Source: a bacterium
Lineage (GTDB): Bacteria; Pseudomonadota; Alphaproteobacteria; Caulobacterales; Caulobacteraceae
Assembly (NCBI GenBank): GCA_030824495.1
Contig: JAVBXP010000026.1
Location: 43,637-107,636, forward strand
Length of the DNA: 64,000 nucleotides
Reading direction: 5' to 3'
Position 1 is the stretch's first letter, and the number at the start of each line of letters is the position of its first letter. This document shows positions 8,614 to 16,263 of the stretch, one piece after another. The position numbers were made by a program, and so were the translations under genes. The notes below the pieces were generated by a model. The model had not been told where the DNA came from and did no database searches. It worked only from the letters and a program-made list of their open reading frames with translations.

Positions 8614-9306
8614 GTGGACGCGCGACGATTCGGGGACATGGTCGATCTGAGCTCCGAGATGGCAGAGCTGTGGGCGTCCCTTGGGGCGTCGGTCTCTGGC
8701 CGTGGGCGGGTTGTCCAGATCACCGCCGCGCGCCGGGGCGAGGGCGTCTCCACCGTGGCGCGGGAGTTGGCGCTGTTCGCCGCCCGCCGTGCAGGTCGAT
8801 CAGTGTGGCTTGTAGACCTGGACCTGATCGCCGCGGCTCAACATGCCGCCATCGTCGAGGGGGCTGCGCGTTACGGCGCGCTCTCGGAGCCGGCCCAGGC
8901 CAGCCCGGATGGCTCGATGTTCTTTACGATCCAGCCGCAGGCTGAGACGGCGGCTGGCGAGGTTTGGCCAGACGCGCAGTACCTGGCCGCACACCGGGTT
9001 GGAGGGGCGCGGTGGTGGGTTACGCGGTTTCAGCGCGAGCGCCTGGCTGCAGGCCAGGGCGTCCATGTGCTGGCGGCCGGCAACTATTGGGACAGCTTGC
9101 GACGCGTCGTCGATCTGGTCATCGTCGATGGCCCCTCGCCGGAACGCTCGCGCGCGGGGCTGACCGTTTCGCCGTTCATGGATCAAACTGTGCTGGTGGT
9201 CGCCGCCGACCAGCCGGATGTCGGGGCGCCGGCGCGGATGCGCGACGCCGTGACGGCCGCGGGCGGCCATGTGGCCGGGTTGTTCTTCAATCGCGGCGCC
9301 GTATAG
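8614..9306 (+). CDS. BY-kinase-like P-loop protein with degenerate Walker A
   Basis: The 230-residue product resembles the cytoplasmic kinase partner of Wzz-type proteins (CpsD/CapB/HfsB type). The P-loop region reads RRGEGVSTVARELA where active members have GEGKST, so the ATP-binding lysine is replaced by valine. A Walker A'-like VWLVDLDL and a Walker B-like LVIVDGPSP remain. No tyrosine cluster is seen at the C-terminus. The start shown is GTG; an ATG at 8638 is an equally good choice. It follows the Wzz-type gene by 30 bases. It is probably a regulatory or structural partner rather than an active tyrosine kinase, which is an inference from the missing lysine. Confidence 0.75.
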   Translation: MDARRFGDMVDLSSEMAELWASLGASVSGRGRVVQITAARRGEGVSTVARELALFAARRAGRSVWLVDLDLIAAAQHAAIVEGAARYGALSEPAQASPDGSMFFTIQPQAETAAGEVWPDAQYLAAHRVGGARWWVTRFQRERLAAGQGVHVLAAGNYWDSLRRVVDLVIVDGPSPERSRAGLTVSPFMDQTVLVVAADQPDVGAPARMRDAVTAAGGHVAGLFFNRGAV

Positions 9307-9342
9307 CCGTCAGGCTTTCTGAGCCCGGCGCGGCCCTAGCGT

Positions 9343-10866
9343 CTAACGTACCGTGTCGGAGTCGCCGAGCAGGCAGGGCACGGTCATGAACATGATGTAG
9401 AGGTCGAGCCAGAAGGACTGGCGCTCGATGTACTCGACGTCGAGGGCGACCCGGTTGCGAACCAGTTCTGGAGTATCCACCGCGCCGCGCGAGCCGTTGA
9501 TCGCCGCCCAGCCGGTCATGCCGGGCTTCATGCGGTGGCGGTGGGCGTACTCGCTGACCAGGCGCGAGCTTTCCACATCGCCGGTCTTCATGCCGATGGC
9601 GTGGGGGCGGGGGCCGACGAGGGACATCTCGCCGTTCAACACGTTCAGAAGCTGTGGCAGTTCATCCAGGCTGGTCTTGCGGATGAAGCGGCCGACCTTG
9701 GTCACGCGGTCGTCGTCGGTGCTGATCTGGCGCGCGGCCTTGGCGTCGGAGGCCTCGAACCGCATGGAGCGGAACTTCCAGACGACGATCTCTTCATTGT
9801 TGAAGCCATGGCGGCGCTGGCGGAAGAAGATAGGGCCAGGGCTATCCAGCTTCACCGCGATCGCCACCAGCAGCATGATCGGCGCGGCCATGAACAGTGC
9901 GATCGAGCCGACGACTATGTCCTGCAGGCGCTTGGTGATCGCCTTGCCATGATTGATCTGGTCCCCGGAGATCCGAGTCAGAGGGATGTTGGCGATCCGG
10001 TCGATAGCCTGGGCTTCGTCGTGCTCGCCGTCCTGATCGAGGAGCAGGGTGATTTCATTCGGCAGGACCGCGAGCCGTTCCAGCAGATTGTGGATCCGCT
10101 CGCGCGCGCCCGGGGGAACGGTCAGGACGATCCTGTCGACGAAGGGCATGATCCGGTGGGCGAGCAGTTCGTCTGTGCCGCCCAGCAGAGGCACGCCATG
10201 CAGTTCGGGCGGCGTTTCGGCGATGCGATCGTCGAAGACGCCCAGGACGTTTGCTTCTCGGGTTTCGAGAATGGCCGAGATCAGACGCTCCGCCGCGCCG
10301 GTCGCGCCCACGATGACGAGATTGGGGGTCAGGCGACCGTTCGCACGCCATCGCTTGACGTTCAGCCACCACACGCCATGCGCGGCAGCCACGGTTAGGA
10401 AAGCCATGGGCGTCCACACGCCGAGCGCGGCCGCGAGCATCAGGACGCCGACGAAGTGAGTCAGCAGCGCAAAGCACATGGCGACCGCGACCGCGAAGCA
10501 GACCGTCACCCGCATGAGGTGGGTGGGCAGGTCTTCACGTCGGCCGAACTTGTAGCAATCGAACAGCCGCAGGCTGGCGAACGTCACCACCGCAGCGCTG
10601 CCATAGATCAGAAAGACGTTGGCGCCGTGGGTGAGGGAGGCGGCCAGGAAGCCGCCGCCAGCCAGGGCCAGTGCGTCGCCGCCCTGGAAGAACCGCGTCA
10701 GCACTCGGCCGGACAGGCGTAGCCGGGTGGGCGTCAGACGGGAGGGGCGCAGCGGGCCGCGCCGATCGCGTCCCGGCTCCACCCACGCGCCAGCCGTCGC
10801 ATCGCCCTGACGCCGGGCGCGGCGTTCGGGCGGAGCGTTCGGCTTCAGGTCGGCGAGGGAGGACAT
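9343..10866 (-). CDS. Undecaprenyl-phosphate sugar phosphotransferase (polyprenyl glycosylphosphotransferase)
   Basis: This 507-residue membrane enzyme would attach the first sugar phosphate to undecaprenyl phosphate and so start a polysaccharide repeat unit. It has several hydrophobic segments before residue 190, a nucleotide-binding-like domain (LVIVGATGAAERLISAIL), and the bacterial sugar transferase domain from about residue 310. That domain shows DSPGPIFFRQRRHGFNN, VVWKFRSM, TSLDELPQLLNVLNGEMSL and VGPRPHA. It belongs with WcaJ and the Caulobacter HfsE/PssY/PssZ group. It is convergent with the Wzz/kinase-like pair and likely works with them, although flippase, polymerase and outer-membrane channel genes are absent from the window. 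Confidence 0.9.
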   Translation of the reverse strand: MSSLADLKPNAPPERRARRQGDATAGAWVEPGRDRRGPLRPSRLTPTRLRLSGRVLTRFFQGGDALALAGGGFLAASLTHGANVFLIYGSAAVVTFASLRLFDCYKFGRREDLPTHLMRVTVCFAVAVAMCFALLTHFVGVLMLAAALGVWTPMAFLTVAAAHGVWWLNVKRWRANGRLTPNLVIVGATGAAERLISAILETREANVLGVFDDRIAETPPELHGVPLLGGTDELLAHRIMPFVDRIVLTVPPGARERIHNLLERLAVLPNEITLLLDQDGEHDEAQAIDRIANIPLTRISGDQINHGKAITKRLQDIVVGSIALFMAAPIMLLVAIAVKLDSPGPIFFRQRRHGFNNEEIVVWKFRSMRFEASDAKAARQISTDDDRVTKVGRFIRKTSLDELPQLLNVLNGEMSLVGPRPHAIGMKTGDVESSRLVSEYAHRHRMKPGMTGWAAINGSRGAVDTPELVRNRVALDVEYIERQSFWLDLYIMFMTVPCLLGDSDTVR

Positions 10867-11085
10867 TTGGGACCGGCGGAGGCGACTATGCCGCGCGACA
10901 TTGTCACGCAGGCTCTGTGCGAGCAGTTAACACGGACGACGATGAGCTTATAGGTTTCGGAGAACTCTCGCGAACGCGGCTGGATGATCCCTCGAAGGCA
11001 GGGCGGCCAAGCAGTTCATGTGATCCGATTGTAAGCAAACAACAATCGACGCGAGGAGGATGTCTACCGATCCCGTCAGTGTTTT

Positions 11086-12132
11086 TCATCGCGACGCCGC
11101 CCGTTGTCGGCCGCTTGCGGAGACTTCGGCGATCGCGGCGGCCACGACCTGTGGATGCTCATTCATCAGCATGTGGGAGCTGTTCGCGACGACCCTGTCG
11201 ACCCCAAGCGTAGATCGCGCCGCGAGTTCTTCATGCAGGTTCCGCCAGAGCGTTTGGGCCGGCGGCGCGCTGGCGTAGGTTCCATCGGCGGTCAGGACGA
11301 TGAGCGGCATGTCGCCATAGGTTTGGCGGCCCGCGGCGATCTGGTCCGATGTCGCCGGCCAGAGACTGTCGAGCTCAGAGACCTGCGTGCGCCACGTCGA
11401 GGCGCGCAGGCTTTCGGCAAGGCGCGCTGCGCTCACCTTGGCCGGCTGGTCGGGCCGAGGCTTGGCGACGCAGTTTTGGAGAGCGGGCGCGGTGGAGGGG
11501 AGCTGCTTGAGTTCCGCAGCCTCCAGGCAAGCGGCCGCCTTGCGTCTGATCGGTGCGACGCCGCCAGCCCCCGGCCCAAACATCTCGGCGAAGCGCGTAT
11601 CCTGATGTTCGACGGAGGGATCGACCAGAACCATTCCGACAACCTCCAGCGGCCGACGATTGGACAGCAGCCGCACGTACAGCGCGCCTGCGGAGTGCCC
11701 GACCAGGACGAACGGGCCGCTGATCCGCGCCGCGCGAAGCCCCCGGTCGAGGTCGCGAGCTATGGCTGCGCCGTCGCGGGGCAGGGGGCCAGGGTCGCTG
11801 AAGCCGTAGCCGGCGCGATCATAGGTGCAGACGCGGTTGGTGCGCTCGACCTGGGCTCGAACACGTGTCCAGGCGAGCGAGGTCGCGGCATAGCCACCTT
11901 CCAGGATGACGGTCGGAGAGCCTTGGCCTGAACAGCGGAAGTTCAGCGCTCGCCCATCGGGCAGGCGTGCGAGTTGGCCCGGTTGGGCGGAGGCCTCGCT
12001 GGCCTTGGGCTGCGTCCTCGCTGCCGCGCCGCTGTCCAGCAGGGCCAGGCTGAGCGCGATGACGAAGGTCAGAGGCCTGTTTAACGTCAATTTGAGCCCC
12101 GGGTGGATGGAGGCATCTCTATGCAGATGCAT
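11086..12132 (-). CDS. Secreted alpha/beta hydrolase
   Basis: The 348-residue product has a hydrophobic export segment near residues 20-38 (LTFVIALSLALLDSGAAA) followed by an alpha/beta-hydrolase fold. The oxyanion region is VILEGGYAATSLAW, the acid-side motif YDRAGYGFSDPG follows, and the nucleophile serine sits in VGHSAGALYVRLL. A C-terminal NSSHMLMNEHP carries the likely catalytic histidine. The substrate is unknown; similar proteins are annotated as esterases or lipases. I use the ATG at 12132 because the frame's earlier start is only a TTG. It stands alone. Confidence 0.8.
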   Translation of the reverse strand: MHLHRDASIHPGLKLTLNRPLTFVIALSLALLDSGAAARTQPKASEASAQPGQLARLPDGRALNFRCSGQGSPTVILEGGYAATSLAWTRVRAQVERTNRVCTYDRAGYGFSDPGPLPRDGAAIARDLDRGLRAARISGPFVLVGHSAGALYVRLLSNRRPLEVVGMVLVDPSVEHQDTRFAEMFGPGAGGVAPIRRKAAACLEAAELKQLPSTAPALQNCVAKPRPDQPAKVSAARLAESLRASTWRTQVSELDSLWPATSDQIAAGRQTYGDMPLIVLTADGTYASAPPAQTLWRNLHEELAARSTLGVDRVVANSSHMLMNEHPQVVAAAIAEVSASGRQRAASR

Positions 12133-12241
12133 GAAGTCGGGCAACTATACTCGCCTCAATGTGGCGCCTTTTAGGGTTCAGCCTCAACGAGCGGGCGAAT
12201 GTCGCCGTCCGCGGTTTGGTATTCAGCAAGTCGAGGGTGCA

Positions 12242-12451
12242 GTGGTCGATCGTTCTGTTTTACAGGCCGGCGAAAATTCGCCGGAACACGTCGCTTACCG
12301 GCTCATGGAGTGTATCGCGGACGTGGAAGGCATATCCCTCTCGAAGTCCGGCAAGGAAAAGATGGCGACCCGCAAATGGATCCTCGACGCCTATGCGGAG
12401 AGCCTGGACGCGGTGCGCGCGAACCGACGCTATAACAAGCCGCAAGCCTAG
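12242..12451 (+). CDS. Small conserved-looking hypothetical protein
   Basis: The 69-residue product begins at a GTG with a GAGGG about five bases upstream. It is acidic at first (AGENSPEHVAYRLMECIADVE) and ends in TRKWILDAYAESLDAVRANR. Third codon positions are strongly GC-biased over the second half. A strong terminator follows ten bases after the stop, which supports a real gene. An internal ATG at 12305 would give a 48-residue version. The motif 'SPE.VAY.LM..IA.VE...RKWILD.Y.E.L..V' reminds me of unnamed small proteins of Caulobacteraceae; I cannot assign a function. Confidence 0.65.
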   Translation: MVDRSVLQAGENSPEHVAYRLMECIADVEGISLSKSGKEKMATRKWILDAYAESLDAVRANRRYNKPQA

Positions 12452-12460
12452 ATGAGAGTC

Positions 12461-12497
12461 AGCGAGGGAGCGCCCGCTGTGCGCTCCCTCGCTTTTC
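12461..12497 (+). terminator. Rho-independent terminator
   Basis: Twelve-base arms AGCGAGGGAGCG and CGCTCCCTCGCT flank a nine-base loop and end in TTTT. It terminates the small gene at 12242. Confidence 0.9.
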
Positions 12498-12844
12498 GCC
12501 GGCGCCTGTTGGGCCGGCTGCGCGCACGAGACGATGGGCTCGTTTTGGTGCGCGAGTGTCTCGCAATGATCTGACGAGCAAGACTTGTGCCTGAGCGCGC
12601 CAATCTTGAGTTGGCGGCTGCGTGACGGTCTGATGATTTCACGGACTCGGGCGTTGCGTCCTCGCGAATCCGGCGCGTGGTCTTGGCCAATTCGCCCTCA
12701 GCGCGAATAAAGCGCCCTGCGTTACAATTGGTTTCTGAAAAGCTTGGCTAGACACGGTTGTATGGTTGACGGGGTGTTAACTAGCAGTGCAGTTGGCGTA
12801 ACGGCGTTGGAATAGCGTCGATCTTCCATAATCGTGGGGTTTTC
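12498..12844. other. Intergenic region upstream of the PEP-CTERM gene
   Basis: Nearly 350 bases hold no convincing gene; a minus-strand frame of 80 codons here is Arg/Ser-rich and lacks a ribosome site. The last 120 bases are AT-richer (around GTTACAATTGG and GTGTTAACTAGC) and probably contain the promoter for the gene at 12845. No clear sigma-70 or operator consensus stands out. Confidence 0.45.
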
Positions 12845-13498
12845 ATGCGTAATCTAGTTTTGGCGGGCGCCGCTGCGGCGGCCCTGCTGATGGCGGCCGG
12901 CACCGCTTCGGCCGCCACTGTCTTGCTTGAGTCGACCTTTGAAGACATCGCCGTCGGTTCCAACAGCTACGTTATCGTCAATACAGCCGATGGCTGGACC
13001 AAGGGCGACGGTTACGGTTCGGGCGTGGCCGGGATCGAAGTCCAGAACAACGTCGCCGGCGCTCCTGCCGCCAACGGCGGGCTGAAGTTCGTCGAACTCG
13101 ACAGCACCGCCAACAGCTCGATGTACTACACCTTCAGCTACACCGGCCGCGTGGACCTGAGCTTCCTGTACTCGCCGCGCCCCAACGTGTCGGCTGACAG
13201 CAATGGCATCTCCGTCCTGCTGAACGGCCAACTGCTGAACCCGCCGCTGTCCGTGACCGGCGGCCCGCTGCAGCAGACGCAATGGCAGACCTACGGCGCC
13301 AATTTCTCGGTGAACTCGGGTGACATCCTGAGCTTCTCGGCGGTCGGCACCAACGACTCGCTCGGCGGCTACGTCGACAACATCACCATCTCGGCGGTTC
13401 CGGAACCGGCGACCTGGGCGATGATGATCATCGGCTTCGCCAGCGCCGGCTCGATGGTTCGCAGCGCGCGCCGCAAGCAAGCGCTCGCCGCCGCTTAA
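12845..13498 (+). CDS. PEPxxWA-CTERM sorting-domain exported protein
   Basis: The 217-residue product has a signal peptide (LVLAGAAAAALLMAAGTASA), a beta-rich body of about 150 residues, and a C-terminal sorting signal. That signal consists of VPEPATWAMMIIGFASAG followed by SMVRSARRK. This is the PEPxxWA variant common in Caulobacterales and Sphingomonadales, expected to be processed by an exosortase-like enzyme. The body (ESTFEDIAVGSNSYV, WTKGDGYGSGVAGIEVQNN, FVELDSTANSSMYYTF) is similar to carbohydrate-binding or lectin-like jelly-roll exported proteins. No exosortase gene is nearby. It is monocistronic with its own terminator. Confidence 0.85.
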   Translation: MRNLVLAGAAAAALLMAAGTASAATVLLESTFEDIAVGSNSYVIVNTADGWTKGDGYGSGVAGIEVQNNVAGAPAANGGLKFVELDSTANSSMYYTFSYTGRVDLSFLYSPRPNVSADSNGISVLLNGQLLNPPLSVTGGPLQQTQWQTYGANFSVNSGDILSFSAVGTNDSLGGYVDNITISAVPEPATWAMMIIGFASAGSMVRSARRKQALAAA

Positions 13499-13521
13499 GA
13501 CTCCAATCGGGTCACAACGAA

Positions 13522-13555
13522 CGCGCCGCCCCTCTGATGATGGGCGGCGTTTTTG
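13522..13555 (+). terminator. Rho-independent terminator of the PEP-CTERM gene
   Basis: The arms CGCCGCCC and GGGCGGCG around a ten-base loop are followed by TTTTT, 25 bases after the stop codon. Confidence 0.85.
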
Positions 13556-13705
13556 TTTCGGGCGACAGGTTCTGTGGGTTAATCGCTCTCGCCCCGTTGC
13601 TCCGGGCATATAGTTTCGGCTATGAGGTGCGACCCGATTTGGACCGCTCGCCGTCGAAAGACTGCGAAGGCCCGGACCGGACGGGAGACAACCCGTAAAA
13701 ACGCT

Positions 13706-13795
13706 GGTGACGTGGCCGAGTGGCTGAAGGCAACGGTTTGCTAAATCGTCATACGTGAAAGCGTATCCAGGGTTCGAATCCCTGCGTCACCGCCA
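13706..13795 (+). tRNA. tRNA-Ser(GCT)
   Basis: The acceptor strand GGTGACG pairs with CGTCACC, followed by the discriminator G and an encoded CCA. The anticodon arm ACGGT/ATCGT closes the loop TTGCTAA with anticodon GCT, which reads AGC and AGT serine codons. A long variable arm (ATACGTGAAAGCGTAT) marks a class II tRNA, and the T arm GGTTCGAATCC is canonical. Confidence 0.98.
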
Positions 13796-13906
13796 TTCTC
13801 TTCCATTTTCCGAGCAGTCTTCTCCGCCCCGATGGCCGGGCATCGCGGATGCCTGTCGACTTGATCCTGCAATGTCGGGATCATGCTGCAAAGCATGGGA
13901 GGCATC

Positions 13907-14770
13907 ATGGACATCGACGAGCGGAAGTTTCGCTTCGAGGCGGCGGACGGCGCGTCCATCGCGGCCTATCGCTGGGCGGCGGCGGGCGTGGAGCCCAAGG
14001 CCATTCTGCAGATAGCCCACGGAATGGGCGAGCATGCGGGGCGCTACCCAGCCGCGCTGGCGCCGATCATGGCGGCCGGTTTTGTGCTCTACGCCGAAGA
14101 TCACCGCGGACACGGCTACACCGCCGCCAGCAAGGAGGCGCTGGGCGACTTCGGTGAGAACGGCGCCGAACTGGTGGTCGAGGATATCGCTCAGCTCAAC
14201 GCAATCGCCCGTGCGGAGCATCCGGGTCTGCCCTTGGTGTTGCTGGGGCATAGCCTGGGATCCTTTTTCGCCCAGGCCTACGTCTTCGATCATGGCGACG
14301 AGATCGACGGCCTGGTCCTGTCGGGCACGGCTGCGTTTGGCGACAGGAGCGGCCCGGCCAAACGTTTGGACGAGATCGGCGCAGGCGAGGCGAAGCCGCG
14401 AACCCCCTATGACTGGCTGTCTCGGGACGAGGCGGAGGTGGACGCCTATATCGCCGACCCGCTCTGCGGCTTCTCGCGCCATCCCGACAACGCCGCGAGC
14501 TTCGCGCGCGTAGCGGCGCGGCTGAAGGACGTCGCCGAGATCGCGAAAATACCCAAGGCCCTGCCGATCTACGTGTTCGTCGGCGACAAGGATCCGATCA
14601 ACCAGGACCTGACGCTGCTGAGGCCTCTGGTCGATCGCTACCTCGCGGCCGGTATCGAGGACCTTGAGGTCAAGATCTATCCGGGCGGCCGTCACGAGAT
14701 GCTCAACGAGACCAACCGCGCCGAAGTCGTCGCCGACCTGTTGGCCTGGCTACGAAGGGTTGTCGGCTAG
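13907..14770 (+). CDS. Alpha/beta hydrolase, monoacylglycerol lipase / lysophospholipase type
   Basis: The 287-residue product fits the serine-aminopeptidase S33 / PldB-type hydrolase family. It has LQIAHGMGEHAGRYP (oxyanion region, like HGxGEHSxRY in monoacylglycerol lipases), YAEDHRGHGYT, the nucleophile motif LLGHSLGSFFAQAY, the acid in VFVGDKDPI and the histidine in YPGGRHEMLNE. The ATG at 13907 has GGGAGG four bases upstream and is preferred to the earlier in-frame ATG at 13883. It is cytoplasmic. Its TAG stop shares CTAG with the stop of the convergent gene. Confidence 0.88.
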   Translation: MDIDERKFRFEAADGASIAAYRWAAAGVEPKAILQIAHGMGEHAGRYPAALAPIMAAGFVLYAEDHRGHGYTAASKEALGDFGENGAELVVEDIAQLNAIARAEHPGLPLVLLGHSLGSFFAQAYVFDHGDEIDGLVLSGTAAFGDRSGPAKRLDEIGAGEAKPRTPYDWLSRDEAEVDAYIADPLCGFSRHPDNAASFARVAARLKDVAEIAKIPKALPIYVFVGDKDPINQDLTLLRPLVDRYLAAGIEDLEVKIYPGGRHEMLNETNRAEVVADLLAWLRRVVG

Positions 14771-15522
14771 ACCTTGTCTTCAGGCGGCGGCTCGCCTTCG
14801 CTTGCCGGCGCGGTCAACGGATCTTGCGCGTCGCGCTGGCTCCGCCAATCGGTGAAGCTGCGTCCGAACTCGTCCTGTCGCGCGCCGCGGAAGACGCGAT
14901 ATTCTGCGTCGTACTTGCGGTGCTGCTCAGCCCGCCAGGCTGCGTAATCCTGGTCGTGGCTGCGGAGCTGTTCGTCGCGCCAGGCTAGATAGTCGGGGTC
15001 GAATTCGGCGTTGGCATGGGGATGGTAGGCGTAGTCCGCCGGCGGCCCGAATTCACGCACCCCCAGGTCGCGACGGTCCAGCGGCTGATCGCCGTAGGGG
15101 GCGTCTTCGTAACCGGACGCGGCGCGCTGGTGGCGCGGTCGATGCTTGTGTTGCCTCGGCAGGGATTCGCGGTAGCCATGCGCTTCAATGCCGTATTCCT
15201 GCCCGCCATGCGGTCCCTCAAGGCTGTAATAGCCCCGCGTGAGGGCGTCTTCGTAGTCCGGCGGCAGGTCGGGGCCGGGTTCTGGACCGGCCGGATGGAA
15301 CCGGGCGCGTCGCCAGGGCGGACGCTCGGCGTGGACGCGGTGGCTGGCGTAGGCGCCGTAGGACCGCGGCTCTGCGCCATAGTAGCGGGCCTGATCGGAC
15401 GAAAAGCGACCTTCCTCGCCGAAACTGCGCCGGTCATCGGCGCGCCGTTCCTCGCGACGTTCGGCTTCGCGCCAGCGGGTTTCGCTGCGCGGATCTTCGG
15501 GGTGATGGTCGCGGTTGGCCAT
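14767..15522 (-). CDS. Charged, repeat-bearing hypothetical protein
   Basis: I do not recognise this 251-residue protein. It is very hydrophilic, rich in Arg, Glu, Asp, Tyr and Pro, with no signal peptide or membrane segment, and is probably largely disordered. Residues about 1-170 are low-complexity (ERREERRADDRRSFGEEG). Residues 175-234 form four tandem 15-residue units with the pattern D-x-[DE]-Y-x-x-[WF]-R-x-x-Q, for example DPDYLAWRDEQLRSH and DQDYAAWRAEQHRKY, the fourth being the most worn. The ATG at 15522 has GGGAG eight bases upstream, which rules out the longer frame. Its stop overlaps the lipase stop. Confidence 0.75.
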   Translation of the reverse strand: MANRDHHPEDPRSETRWREAERREERRADDRRSFGEEGRFSSDQARYYGAEPRSYGAYASHRVHAERPPWRRARFHPAGPEPGPDLPPDYEDALTRGYYSLEGPHGGQEYGIEAHGYRESLPRQHKHRPRHQRAASGYEDAPYGDQPLDRRDLGVREFGPPADYAYHPHANAEFDPDYLAWRDEQLRSHDQDYAAWRAEQHRKYDAEYRVFRGARQDEFGRSFTDWRSQRDAQDPLTAPASEGEPPPEDKV

Positions 15523-15639
15523 GGCGTGATCTCCCTTGGGTCCATTGGGAAACGAAGCGGCCGGGCGGCCGTTCCGCTGCGCCTTGTCAGAGCAATAAGC
15601 CGCAGGCCAAGCGGCGCTGCGGAGGCTAGATTGCCGCCG

Positions 15640-16263
15640 ATGCGTCAGATCCAGTTTCTCCTCCCGCCGCTGTTCCTGCTGCTCGCCGGCTCGGCCAACG
15701 CGGCTGATCGCGGCACGACCCAGCGGGACGAAGGATTTCGCGGGGCGGTGACGGCGCCGCTCGAAGACCTGAACATCAAGCAGGCCGACATTCCCGACGT
15801 GCTGTTGAGGGCGGTCGCCGACCCCTATGACGTAAAGGATCTGCCGCGGTGCGAGGGCATTGCGGCCGAGATCGGGAAACTCGACGCGGCGCTCGGCCCC
15901 GACCTGGACGAGGCGCCGCCGCCGGACAACCGCACGCGCACCCAGAAGATCGCCGCCCAGGCCAAGGCCGCCGCGGTCGCCGGGGTGCGCGGCGAGAGCC
16001 AGGACGTGCTGCCGTTTCGCGGCTGGGTGCGCAAGCTGACCGGCGCCGACCACCACCGCAAGCAGGTCGAGGCGGCGGTGAAGGCGGGCTCGGTCCGGCG
16101 CGGCTATCTCAAAGGGGTCGGCATGCGCATGAACTGCGCGCCGCCGGCGGCCCCGAGTTGGTTCGTTCCCGAACCGCCCGCGACGCCCAAGTCCTGGCTG
16201 GCGGGGCTTTGGGAGAGCGTCACGGCCTGGTTCAAGGGCGTGCTGGCGATGTTTGGCCGCTAG
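15640..16263 (+). CDS. Exported hypothetical protein
   Basis: The 207-residue product has a signal peptide (MRQIQFLLPPLFLLLAGSANA, cleavage before ADRG) and no domain I recognise. The mature part contains an acidic helix region (IPDVLLRAVADPYDV, CEGIAAEIGKLDAALGPDLDE), a TQKIAAQAKAAAVAGVRGE stretch and a LPFRGWVRKLTGADHHRKQV segment found in uncharacterised Caulobacterales exported proteins. Near the C-terminus is an aromatic amphipathic helix (WLAGLWESVTAWFKGVL). A TTG at 15631, in frame and five bases after GGAGG, may be the true start. The stop shares CTAG with the M20 peptidase stop. Confidence 0.7.
   Translation: MRQIQFLLPPLFLLLAGSANAADRGTTQRDEGFRGAVTAPLEDLNIKQADIPDVLLRAVADPYDVKDLPRCEGIAAEIGKLDAALGPDLDEAPPPDNRTRTQKIAAQAKAAAVAGVRGESQDVLPFRGWVRKLTGADHHRKQVEAAVKAGSVRRGYLKGVGMRMNCAPPAAPSWFVPEPPATPKSWLAGLWESVTAWFKGVLAMFGR

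Noticed and set aside
7219..10866. Naming the group hfsA, hfsB and hfsE
   Set aside because: The similarity is at family level only; none of the diagnostic holdfast neighbours (hfsD, hfsF, hfsG, hfsH) is in the window.
10904..11089. 61-codon minus-strand frame between the phosphotransferase and hydrolase genes
   Set aside because: Serine-rich, no ribosome site, and likely part of the promoter region of the phosphotransferase gene.
12448..12690. 80-codon minus-strand frame after the small gene
   Set aside because: Runs through the terminator hairpin at 12461, is Arg/Ser-rich and has no ribosome site.
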